A stretch of DNA of 64,000 nt, from assembly GCF_041916975.1 (NCBI RefSeq), contig NZ_JAYRYK010000001.1, forward strand, positions 868,001-932,000. The letters are read 5' to 3'. How positions within the stretch are numbered: position 1 is the stretch's first letter; every line of letters begins with the position of its first letter. A program made the translations under genes and the position numbers. The notes below the pieces were generated by a model, which did no database searches, was not told the origin of the DNA, and was given only the letters and a program-made list of their open reading frames with translations. Source of the stretch: Sphingosinicella sp041916975. Its GTDB lineage: Bacteria; Pseudomonadota; Alphaproteobacteria; Sphingomonadales; Sphingomonadaceae. Below are positions 45,686 to 53,068 of this stretch, one piece after another.

Positions 45686-46926
45686 GCAGCGGCCCCGGCA
45701 GGCTCGGACGTATCGTCCAGACCGTAGGCGGTGTGGAGCACGCGCACCGCAAGCTCGGTGTATTCCTCGGCGATCAGCACCGAGATCTTGATCTCGGACG
45801 TGGTGATCGCCTTGATGTTGATGCCGCGGTCGCCGAGCGCCTTGAACATGGTGAGCGCGACGCCCGCGTGGCTCTTCATGCCGACACCGACCACGGAGAC
45901 CTTGCAGACGTTGTCGACAGCTTCGAGCGCGCCGTAACCGATCGCATCCTTGGACTTGGTCAGCTCGTCCATCGCGCGGGCAAGCTCCGTGCGCGGTACC
46001 GTGAAGGTCACGTCCGTCCGGCCGCTTTCGCGCGCCACGTTCTGCACGATCATGTCGACGTTGATGTTCGCGGCGGAGAGCGGCTCGAAAATGCGCGAAA
46101 CGACGCCCGGCGTATCGGGCACGCCCGTCACCGTGACCTGCGCCTCATTGCGGTTGTAAGCGATGCCGGTGATGAGTTCCTGTTCCACGCCTTCTTCCTC
46201 GTCGACTACGAACGTGCCGGGCGCGTCGGTGAACGACGACAGCACCTGCACCTTGACCTTTTCCTTCATCGCAAGCTCGACCGAACGGGTCTGCAGCACT
46301 TTCGCGCCGACGCTTGCGAGTTCGAGCATTTCCTCGAACGTGACCGACTGAAGCTTCTTCGCTTTCGGCACGATACGCGGATCGGTGGTGTAAACACCAT
46401 CCACATCCGTATAGATATCGCAGCGATCCGCTTTCAGCGCCGCCGCCACCGCAACCGCGCTGGTATCCGAGCCGCCGCGGCCGAGCGTGGTGACGCGGCC
46501 GTCGTCGGTGACGCCCTGAAAACCCGGAACGACCGCAACGCGGCCCTTCGCCATGTCGGCGAGGACGGCGCTAGTATCGATATCGCCGATGCGCGCCGTC
46601 GAGTGCGCGTCCGACGTGCGGATGGGAAGCTGCCAGCCGAGCCAGCTGCGCGCGGGCACGCCGATCGCCTGCAGCGTGATGGCGAGAAGCCCCGACGTCA
46701 CCTGCTCGCCCGAGGCGACGACAACGTCGTATTCCGCCGGATCGTGCAGTGCGGCGGCTTCGCGACAGAAGCCGACAAGACGGTCCGTCTCGCCCGCCAT
46801 GGCGGAGACGACGACGGCGACTTCATTGCCGGCATCCACCTCACGCTTCACGCGCTGGGCGACGTTACGGATACGCTCGATACCCGCCATCGACGTACCG
46901 CCGAATTTCATCACGATCCGGGCCAT
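45682..46926 (-). CDS. lysC: Aspartate kinase
   Basis: First enzyme of the aspartate family pathway (Lys, Thr, Met, Ile and diaminopimelate), 414 residues. The kinase motif is VMKFGGTSMAG, with GRGGSDTSAVAVAAALKADRCDIYTDVDGVYTTDPR as the substrate region. Two C-terminal ACT domains follow (ITGIAYNRNEAQVTVTGVPDTPG and CKVSVVGVGMKSHAGVALTMFKALGDRGINIKAITTSEIKIS), so feedback by Lys and/or Thr is expected. It heads the lysC-NMO-ptsP operon. A candidate promoter at 47000-47028 and a terminator-like hairpin at 46955-46984 lie just upstream. asd, the next pathway step, is at 51387 on the other strand. Confidence 0.98.
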   Translation of the reverse strand: MARIVMKFGGTSMAGIERIRNVAQRVKREVDAGNEVAVVVSAMAGETDRLVGFCREAAALHDPAEYDVVVASGEQVTSGLLAITLQAIGVPARSWLGWQLPIRTSDAHSTARIGDIDTSAVLADMAKGRVAVVPGFQGVTDDGRVTTLGRGGSDTSAVAVAAALKADRCDIYTDVDGVYTTDPRIVPKAKKLQSVTFEEMLELASVGAKVLQTRSVELAMKEKVKVQVLSSFTDAPGTFVVDEEEGVEQELITGIAYNRNEAQVTVTGVPDTPGVVSRIFEPLSAANINVDMIVQNVARESGRTDVTFTVPRTELARAMDELTKSKDAIGYGALEAVDNVCKVSVVGVGMKSHAGVALTMFKALGDRGINIKAITTSEIKISVLIAEEYTELAVRVLHTAYGLDDTSEPAGAAA

Positions 46927-46954
46927 GGTCTGGCGCCTGTTCCTTCTTCACGTT

Positions 46955-46984
46955 CACGAAAACAACCCGGCCGGAACCGGCCGG
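46955..46984 (-). terminator. Terminator-like hairpin in lysC leader (possible attenuator)
   Basis: Read on the minus strand, CCGGCCG, loop GTTC and CGGCCGG form a 7-bp GC stem followed by GTTGTTTTCGT. It is about 30-60 bp upstream of the lysC ATG, inside the predicted leader. No minus-strand gene lies upstream whose transcript it could simply terminate. Confidence 0.45.
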
Positions 46985-46999
46985 TACGAAAGCGGCGCC

Positions 47000-47028
47000 T
47001 TGATAGAAGCCGCCTTGCCCGAGTGCAA
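47000..47028 (-). promoter_or_regulatory. Candidate lysC promoter
   Basis: On the minus strand, TTGCAC (47023-47028) and TATCAA (47000-47005) are 17 bp apart. Transcription would begin near 46993, giving a leader of about 67 bases that contains the hairpin at 46967-46984. Matches to consensus are only partial. Confidence 0.35.
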
Positions 47029-47113
47029 GCGCCTCGGCTTGCCGCGCTCGCGCCAACGGCTTATGCGTTCGGGTATGACCGCCGTTCGGCCGTATCCGGA
47101 GCTTTGCTGCACC

Positions 47114-49861
47114 ATGAAATCACGCTTCCTCGGCACCGCCATCGCCCTCGCGCTGGTGGCCGTGCCGGCCCTCGCCGCCCCGAAGAGCGCGGGCCCCGAT
47201 CCCGCACTCGTTTCCGCCGTCGATATCCCCTACGAGCGCTTCACGCTGCCCAATGGCCTGCGCGTCATCGTCCATACCGACCGCAAGGCGCCGATCATCG
47301 CGACGAGCATCTGGTATCATGTCGGCTCCAAGGACGAGCCTGCGGGCAAGACCGGCTTCGCGCATCTCTTCGAACACCTGATGTTCAACGGCAGCGAGAA
47401 CTACAACAACGACTGGTTCGTGGCGCTGCAGGAGATGGGCGCGACGAGCTACAACGGCACGACGTGGTTCGACCGCACGAATTACTTCCAGAACGTGCCC
47501 ACCCCCGGACTCGAACGCATCCTGTTTCTCGAATCCGACCGCATGGGGCACCTGCTGGGCGCCATCGACCAGACCAAGCTGACGAACCAGATCGGCGTCG
47601 TGCAGAACGAGAAGCGGCAGGGCGACAACCAGCCCTACGGCAAGACCGAGTATCGCATCCTCGAGGGCCTGTTCCCCGAAGGCCACCCCTATCGCCATTC
47701 GACAATCGGCTCGATGGCGGACCTCTCCGCCGCCTCGCTCGACGACGTGAAGACGTGGTTCCGCACATGGTACGGCCCCAACAACGCCGTGCTCGTGCTG
47801 GCAGGCGATATCAACGCCGCGACTGCAAAACCGCTCGTCGAGAAGTATTTCGGCGACCTTCCCGCCGGACCCGCCGTGGAGCGACGTCTGCGGGCATGGG
47901 TGCCGGAACGCAGCGAGACTGTGCGCGAAACGATGGAGGATCAGGTCTCCAACACGCGCATCTACCGCGTGTGGGCGGTGCCCGGCCTCAACGATAAGGA
48001 CGCGCAGAACCTCTCGATCGCCGCGGCGACGCTTGGCGGCGGCGGCAGTTCGCGGCTTTACAAGGATCTCGTCCGCGACAAGCAACTCGCCATCGGTGTG
48101 TCGGCATACCTGCAACCGTTCGAAGCGGTCAGCCTGCTCCAGATGGAGGTGGACGTGAAGCCGGGTGTGGACCCGGACACGGTGAATGCCCGCCTCGACC
48201 AGCTTCTTGCCGAGTTCCTCGCGAAGGGGCCCACCAAGGACGAGGTCGGCCGCGTCGCCATGCGCGCGGTTTCCGGCACCATTCGCGGCCTCGAAGCCGT
48301 CGGCGGCTTCGGCGGCAAGGCGGTGACGCTCGCGGAAGGCGAGCTTTATTCGGGCGATCCGCAGCAGTTCAAGAAAGACCTCTCCGCCTACGTAAATGCG
48401 ACGCCTGTCAGCGTGAAAGCGGCTGCAGACCGGTGGATTTCCAAAGGTGACTACCAGCTCACGGTCTATCCGTACGGCAGCCTGCAGCAGGTCGCCGGCA
48501 AGGGCATCGACCGATCGAAACTGCCGCCGGTGGACGGCGCGCCCGCGCTCGAGTTCCCCACCGCCGAGCGCGCGAAGCTTTCGAACGGTATCGAGGTCGT
48601 GTTCGCCAAGCGCGACACCGTGCCTGTCGTGAACCTGTCGATGGTGTTCGATGCGGGCAATGCCGCGGATTCGCGCGAGAAACTGGGCACACAGTCGCTG
48701 ATGCTGTCGCTCCTCGACGAGGGCACCGCGAAGCGCACGGCGATCCAGATCGCCGAGGAAGAGGAGCGCCTCGGCGCCAGTATCGGCGCGGACGCAGGCA
48801 ACGACACCACCGAGGTCTCGCTCTCGGCGCTTTCCACCAACCTCGCCCCCTCGCTCGACCTGTGGGCGGACATCATCCGCAACCCGAAGTTCGATCCCGC
48901 CGAGCTTGAGCGCGTGCGCGGCATCCAGATCGCCGGGATCGCGCAGGAGGAAAGCCAGCCGCAGACGCTCGCGCTGCGCCTGCTGCCGCCGCTCATCTAT
49001 GGCACGGCGCACCCTTACGGCGTGCCGCTCACCGGCTCCGGCACGGTGGAGGGCGTCAGGGCGGTGACGCGCGGCGATCTCGTCAGCTTCCACCAGACGT
49101 GGCTGCGGCCCGACAACGCCACCATCTTCGCCTCGGGCGCGACGACGCTCGGCGCGTTGATGCCGCTTCTTGAAAAGACGGTCGGCACGTGGTCGGCGCC
49201 GTCCACGCCGAAGGGCGCCAAGACCTTCACGACCGCGAGCGCGCCCACGGCGAGCAAGATCATCCTGATTGATCGTCCCGGTTCGCCGCAGTCGTTCATT
49301 CTCGCGGGCTATCCGCTGGCGCGCAAAGGCACGGACGACAATCTCGCGCTCACCACCGTCAACACCCCGCTCGGCGGCGTGTTCACCTCGCGGCTCAACA
49401 TGAACCTGCGCGAGGACAAGGGCTGGTCCTACGGTGTTTCCACCGCGATCTCGCAGACGTCGGACCAGATGCCCTTCTACGTGTTCGCGCCCGTGCAGGT
49501 CGACAAGACCGGTGCATCGCTCGCCGAGCTCCGCAAGGACATTATCGCTTACGTCACCGATAAGCCCATCACGCCCGACGAGGTGAAATCCACGCTGGCG
49601 TTCCTCACCGGGCGCTTGCCCGGGGCCTATGAATCTTCCGCCGCCGTGCTGGACGCGCTGGAGACGAACGCCCGCCTGAAACGGCCGGACGACTATCAGG
49701 TCACCTATGCGGCAAAGCTGAACGCGCTTTCCCGCGACCAGTTGGTCGCTGCCGCGAAGGCGAATATCGATGTTAACCGGCTGCTCTGGGTCGTCGTCGG
49801 CGACCGGCAGAAGGTCGAACCGCAACTGAAAACCCTTGGGCTGCCAATCGAGGTAAAATGA
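47114..49861 (+). CDS. M16 family (pitrilysin-type) two-domain metallopeptidase
   Basis: Exported zinc peptidase of 915 residues. Signal peptide of about 21 residues (ends VPALAA). The inverted zinc motif HLFEH occurs near residue 79, with the distal Glu in VVQNEKRQ, so the N-terminal half is active. The C-terminal half repeats the M16 fold (LSNGIEVVFAKRDTVPVVNLSMVFDAGNA, then LGGVFTSRLNMNLREDKGWSYGVS) without an HxxEH and serves as the regulatory domain. The long open frame upstream to 46553 is antisense to lysC and is rejected. It overlaps the dienelactone hydrolase gene start, so they are coupled. Confidence 0.93.
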   Translation: MKSRFLGTAIALALVAVPALAAPKSAGPDPALVSAVDIPYERFTLPNGLRVIVHTDRKAPIIATSIWYHVGSKDEPAGKTGFAHLFEHLMFNGSENYNNDWFVALQEMGATSYNGTTWFDRTNYFQNVPTPGLERILFLESDRMGHLLGAIDQTKLTNQIGVVQNEKRQGDNQPYGKTEYRILEGLFPEGHPYRHSTIGSMADLSAASLDDVKTWFRTWYGPNNAVLVLAGDINAATAKPLVEKYFGDLPAGPAVERRLRAWVPERSETVRETMEDQVSNTRIYRVWAVPGLNDKDAQNLSIAAATLGGGGSSRLYKDLVRDKQLAIGVSAYLQPFEAVSLLQMEVDVKPGVDPDTVNARLDQLLAEFLAKGPTKDEVGRVAMRAVSGTIRGLEAVGGFGGKAVTLAEGELYSGDPQQFKKDLSAYVNATPVSVKAAADRWISKGDYQLTVYPYGSLQQVAGKGIDRSKLPPVDGAPALEFPTAERAKLSNGIEVVFAKRDTVPVVNLSMVFDAGNAADSREKLGTQSLMLSLLDEGTAKRTAIQIAEEEERLGASIGADAGNDTTEVSLSALSTNLAPSLDLWADIIRNPKFDPAELERVRGIQIAGIAQEESQPQTLALRLLPPLIYGTAHPYGVPLTGSGTVEGVRAVTRGDLVSFHQTWLRPDNATIFASGATTLGALMPLLEKTVGTWSAPSTPKGAKTFTTASAPTASKIILIDRPGSPQSFILAGYPLARKGTDDNLALTTVNTPLGGVFTSRLNMNLREDKGWSYGVSTAISQTSDQMPFYVFAPVQVDKTGASLAELRKDIIAYVTDKPITPDEVKSTLAFLTGRLPGAYESSAAVLDALETNARLKRPDDYQVTYAAKLNALSRDQLVAAAKANIDVNRLLWVVVGDRQKVEPQLKTLGLPIEVK

Positions 49862-50583
49862 TGAGCAAGGTTGAAACGAATTTAGCTGAATATTCGCACG
49901 CAGGTACGACGTTCGAGGCTTATGTCGCCCACACCGGCGGCACGCAGAAACGCCCTGTCGTCCTCGTCGCGCACCAGTGGGCCGGGCAGTGCTACCACGA
50001 ATGCGAGCGCGCCGATCTGCTCGCCGAAGCGGGCTATGTCGGTATCGCCATCGACACGTACGGCAAAGGCGTGCGCGGCACGGTGGGCGCGGACAACAGC
50101 GCACTGATGTCGCCGCTGATGGCCGATCGCGCGCTGCTCCGCGACCGGCTGCTCGCCGCGGTGGCGTTTGCGAAGACGCATCCCCTGGCTGATCCGTCGC
50201 GCATCGCGCTCATCGGCTTCTGCTTCGGCGGCCTCTGCGCGCTCGATGTCGCACGCAGCGGCACGAAGGACGTGGCGGGTGTCGTGTCGTTCCATGGCGT
50301 CTATCCGCCGCCGAACCTCGGGCCGCAGGGACCGATCCACGCGCAGGTGCAGCTCCACCACGGCTGGGAAGACCCGCTCGCGCCGCCGCAGGATGTGCTG
50401 GCACTCGCCAAGGAGCTTACCGACGCAGGCGCAAAGTGGCAGCTCAATGCTTATGGCGACACCGTCCACGCCTTCACGGCGAAGGGCATGAACGCCCGCG
50501 CAGAAGGCGCACAGTATAATGAAATCGCCGACCGCCGCTCGTGGCAGGCGACGCTGCACTTCCTCGAGGAGATCTTCGCCTGA
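49861..50583 (+). CDS. Dienelactone hydrolase family protein
   Basis: Alpha/beta hydrolase of about 240 residues. The nucleophile elbow is GFCFGG, with the Cys typical of dienelactone hydrolases. A late Asp occurs in HHGWEDPLAPP and the catalytic His in YGDTVHAFT, completing a Cys-Asp-His triad. Dienelactone hydrolases open lactone rings in chloroaromatic degradation, but many family members have other esters as substrates. Two ATGs at 49858 and 49861 are possible; GAGG is 7 bases before the second. It is coupled to the M16 peptidase upstream and the LOG gene downstream. Confidence 0.9.
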   Translation: MSKVETNLAEYSHAGTTFEAYVAHTGGTQKRPVVLVAHQWAGQCYHECERADLLAEAGYVGIAIDTYGKGVRGTVGADNSALMSPLMADRALLRDRLLAAVAFAKTHPLADPSRIALIGFCFGGLCALDVARSGTKDVAGVVSFHGVYPPPNLGPQGPIHAQVQLHHGWEDPLAPPQDVLALAKELTDAGAKWQLNAYGDTVHAFTAKGMNARAEGAQYNEIADRRSWQATLHFLEEIFA

Positions 50584-51170
50584 GGCGAATTTCCAGCCTG
50601 TGCGTGTTCCTCGGTTCCAGCCGGGGCGCGCGACCTGACTATGCGGATACCGCGCACGCGCTTGGCACGGCCATGGCCGCGCGCGGTATCCGCCTCGTTT
50701 ATGGCGGCGCGTCGATCGGCCTGATGGGCGTGCTTGCCGATGCTGTGCTCGCGGCGGGCGGCGAGGCGGTGGGCGTCATCCCGCAGGCCCTCGTCGACCA
50801 CGAAGTCGCGCACCACGGCCTCACGGAACTTGTGATCACCGGCTCGATGCACGAGCGCAAGGCCGAGATGGCACGCCGCGCCGATGCCTTCGCGGCATTG
50901 CCCGGCGGCGTCGGCACGCTTGAAGAACTGTTCGAAGTGTGGACGTGGAGCCAGCTCGGCATTTTCGAAAAGCCCTGCGGCCTGCTCAACGTCGCGGGCT
51001 ACTACGACCAGCTTGCAGGCTTTCTCGATCACATGGCCGCCGAGAAATTCGTGCGCCCGCAGCACCGCGGAATGCTCGCCGTTGCCGCAACTCCAGATGC
51101 GCTCATCGACGCGCTGGAGGCCTGGCAGCGCCCGGTGGTCGAGAAATGGATCGGCCTCGAACAGAGCTAG
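50541..51170 (+). CDS. LOG family protein (cytokinin riboside 5'-monophosphate phosphoribohydrolase-like)
   Basis: Rossmann-like protein of the LOG/TIGR00730 family. The signatures SLCVFLGSSRG, RLVYGGASIGLMG and PGGVGTLEELFEVWTW are complete, so it should hydrolyse a nucleoside 5'-monophosphate (AMP or cytokinin nucleotides). No ATG exists before the first conserved strand. The only standard start is GTG at 50541, which would overlap the upstream hydrolase by 43 bp and give 209 residues. A CTG at 50580, eight bases after GGAG, is an attractive alternative that fits the family N-terminus. It ends the M16-hydrolase-LOG operon. Confidence 0.88.
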   Translation: MAGDAALPRGDLRLRRISSLCVFLGSSRGARPDYADTAHALGTAMAARGIRLVYGGASIGLMGVLADAVLAAGGEAVGVIPQALVDHEVAHHGLTELVITGSMHERKAEMARRADAFAALPGGVGTLEELFEVWTWSQLGIFEKPCGLLNVAGYYDQLAGFLDHMAAEKFVRPQHRGMLAVAATPDALIDALEAWQRPVVEKWIGLEQS

Positions 51171-51205
51171 ACGAGGCTGTTTGAGGCTGCTATTCGCCCG
51201 CCCCG

Positions 51206-51283
51206 ATGTCCAAGACGATTAAAACGATTAGCACCAAGCCGGTCCGCGCTCGCGGGGCGGTTCTGCGTGTGCTGGCGGTTTAA
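51206..51283 (+). CDS. Possible 25-codon leader peptide upstream of asd
   Basis: A short ORF beginning MSKTIKTISTK sits in the asd leader, after the LOG stop at 51170 and 104 bp before the asd ATG. Eight of residues 3-11 are Lys, Thr or Ile, end products of the aspartate pathway that Asd serves. There is no Shine-Dalgarno before the ATG. A weak promoter reading (TAGACG at 51168 and TATTCG at 51191, 17 bp apart) would start transcription near 51203 and make it almost leaderless. The amino-acid bias is seen directly; the role in attenuation is inference. Confidence 0.35.
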   Translation: MSKTIKTISTKPVRARGAVLRVLAV

Positions 51284-51324
51284 CCGGTCAAGCAAGCAGG
51301 ACAGAGCCCCGCCGAGCGCGGGGC
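51246..51324 (+). promoter_or_regulatory. Mutually exclusive hairpins in asd leader (attenuator-like)
   Basis: GCCCCGC (51306-51312) pairs with GCGGGGC (51318-51324) to form one hairpin. The same 51303-51317 segment can instead pair with 51246-51264 (CGCTCG and CGGGGC blocks), which lies in the second half of the leader ORF. This is the competing-structure layout of ribosome-mediated attenuation. No T-run follows the downstream hairpin, so any control could be translational or Rho-dependent. Confidence 0.35.
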
Positions 51325-51386
51325 GGCCTGGAACTTCCGAGCCCACTGTCCCCGCGCCTCTGCACACAACAGGAGACGCAGTTCAC

Positions 51387-52430
51387 ATGACCAAATCCCT
51401 TCCCGCCCGCCCCAATGTCGGCATCGTTGGCGCCACCGGCCTCGTCGGCGGCATGATGCGCGAAATCCTTGCAGAGCGTGATTTCCCGATCGGCACGCTC
51501 CGCCTCTTCGCCTCCGCGCGGTCGGCCGGAAAAGCAATTCCCTTCCGCGGCGCCGATGTGGTTGTCGAAGACGCCGAGACCGCAGATTTTGCGGGCCTCG
51601 ACATCGTGTTTTTCTCGGCAGGCGGCTCCACCTCGCGCGCACTGGCGCCGAAGGCTGCCGCTGCGGGCGCCGTCGTCATCGACAACAGCTCGGCATGGCG
51701 TAGCGATCCCGACGTGCCGCTCGTCGTCGCCGAGGTGAACCCCGAAGCGCTGCGCGACATTCCGAAGGGAATCGTCGCCAACCCCAATTGCACCACGATG
51801 GCCGCGATGCCCGTGCTGAAGCCGCTGCACGCGGCGGCGGGCCTGAAGAGCCTGGTCGCCAGCACCTATCAGGCCGTCTCGGGCGGCGGCATGGCCGGCG
51901 TCGAGGAACTCCACGAACAGATCGTCGCGGGCGCATCCGGCAGCGACGCGCTCGCCCGCGACGGCGCCGCCGTGAATCTCGGTCAGCCGCGCAAGTGGGC
52001 GGTGCCGATCGGCTTCAACGTCGTGCCGCTCAACTACGTGCTCGGCGAAGACGGCTACACTGAAGAGGAAGCCAAGCTGCGCGATGAAAGCCGCAAGATT
52101 CTCGGCCTCCCCGATCTCACCGTTTCCGGCACCTGCGTGCGCGTTCCGGTGTTCAGCGGCCATGCGCTGTCGATGAACGTGGCGTTCGAACGCCCGCTTT
52201 CGGTCGCCGACGCGCTAAAGCTGCTCGAAGCCGCGCCCGGCGTCGTCGTGACCGACGTCCCGAACCCGCTCGAAGCCACGGGCAAGGACCCCGTATTCGT
52301 CGGGCGCGTTCGCAGCGACCCGACCGTGGCTCACGGCCTCGCGCTGTTCGTGGTCGGCGACAATCTCCGCAAGGGCGCGGCGCTCAACGCCGTGCAGGTC
52401 GCCGAAGTGCTCCTCGAACAGGCGCGCTGA
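51387..52430 (+). CDS. asd: Aspartate-semialdehyde dehydrogenase
   Basis: NADPH-dependent enzyme of 347 residues that reduces aspartyl phosphate to aspartate semialdehyde, the branch point to diaminopimelate/Lys and Thr/Met/Ile. The cofactor motif is VGIVGATGLVGGMM. The active-site Cys is in IVANPNCTTMAAMPVLKPL and the catalytic His in RVPVFSGHALSMN. AGGAGA lies 11 bases before the ATG at 51387, and the in-frame extension to 51267 is rejected. It follows the LOG gene by 216 bp, with leader structures described at 51206-51324. lysC, the preceding pathway step, lies 4.5 kb away on the other strand. Confidence 0.97.
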   Translation: MTKSLPARPNVGIVGATGLVGGMMREILAERDFPIGTLRLFASARSAGKAIPFRGADVVVEDAETADFAGLDIVFFSAGGSTSRALAPKAAAAGAVVIDNSSAWRSDPDVPLVVAEVNPEALRDIPKGIVANPNCTTMAAMPVLKPLHAAAGLKSLVASTYQAVSGGGMAGVEELHEQIVAGASGSDALARDGAAVNLGQPRKWAVPIGFNVVPLNYVLGEDGYTEEEAKLRDESRKILGLPDLTVSGTCVRVPVFSGHALSMNVAFERPLSVADALKLLEAAPGVVVTDVPNPLEATGKDPVFVGRVRSDPTVAHGLALFVVGDNLRKGAALNAVQVAEVLLEQAR

Positions 52431-52436
52431 TCGCCT

Positions 52437-52970
52437 TCAATCGACAAGGGCCGGAGCGGCGAGCTGCCTTGCATGGGCACGCACGTCCTCCGGCCAGTTC
52501 TCGGTGAGCGCCGCAAAGCGCGTGCCGTCCGCTGCGAACAGCGCGCGCGCCGCCTCCTCGAAATTCTCCCGGTTGCCCGCCATTGCCGACATGAAGCGGT
52601 AAGCCGCTTCCGCCGCCGCCTTCGCGATGCTTCGGCTGTCTCGCGCCGCATCCTCGACCAGACGGCGCAGCGCCGCCGATGCCCCGCCCCGCTGCGTTTT
52701 GAGCCAGTCCCAGTGGCGCGGCAGCAGCGTCACCTCTTTCGCGACAACGCCAAGCTTCGGGCGCCCCGGAACGGCGGGAGGCGGCGCATAGCGCGCAGCC
52801 ACTTCCGCTTCCGTGCCGCGCAGGTCGAGATCGGTTTCAGCGCCGGTACTGTCGTTGAAGATCAGCACATTGTCCGCGCCGTCCCGCTTCAAGGCGAGCG
52901 CCACGTCTGCAAGCGATCCTGACGCAAATTTATCGTCGCCCCGAAAGGCCGTGTATTTTTCCTGTTCCAT
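52437..52970 (-). CDS. DUF2239 family protein
   Basis: Soluble protein of 177 residues in the DUF2239 family, whose function is unknown to me. The family opening YTAFRGDDKFASG is present, followed by VLIFNDSTGAETDLDLRG and a central PGRPKLGVVAKEVTLLPRHWDWLKTQRGGASAALRRLVEDA block, the best conserved part. The latter resembles a short helical nucleic-acid- or protein-contact segment. The ATG at 52970 is chosen because the family begins there; a TTG at 53006 is in frame. It is divergent from the DEXH helicase gene, with two operator-like boxes between them, and its stop is 6 bp from the asd stop. Confidence 0.85.
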   Translation of the reverse strand: MEQEKYTAFRGDDKFASGSLADVALALKRDGADNVLIFNDSTGAETDLDLRGTEAEVAARYAPPPAVPGRPKLGVVAKEVTLLPRHWDWLKTQRGGASAALRRLVEDAARDSRSIAKAAAEAAYRFMSAMAGNRENFEEAARALFAADGTRFAALTENWPEDVRAHARQLAAPALVD

Positions 52971-52979
52971 GCGCTTCGA

Positions 52980-53021
52980 TTTATCCGGGTAAAATTTCCC
53001 TGTCAATATTACCCGGATAAA
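52980..53021. promoter_or_regulatory. Pair of inverted TTATCCGGGTAA operator boxes
   Basis: TTTATCCGGGTAA (52980-52992) and its exact reverse complement TTACCCGGATAAA (53009-53021) are separated by 16 bases. Each box is itself nearly palindromic (TTAYCCGGRTAA), so this looks like two operator sites about three helical turns apart. They sit between the divergent DUF2239 and helicase genes and overlap the likely DUF2239 promoter. The cognate regulator is not evident in the window. Confidence 0.6.
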
Positions 53022-53068
53022 ACATCCCGTTTGCGCTGCCGCCCTCCCCGCTGCATCATTGGCGCCCG

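Noticed and set aside
46553..47113. N-terminal extension of the M16 peptidase frame
   Set aside because: It runs antisense through lysC and would place a perfect signal peptide in the middle of the protein.
47120..50104. A 994-codon open frame on the minus strand opposite the M16 peptidase
   Set aside because: It is antisense to a clear M16 gene, is rich in Arg/His/Gly with no recognisable domain, and reflects high third-position GC.
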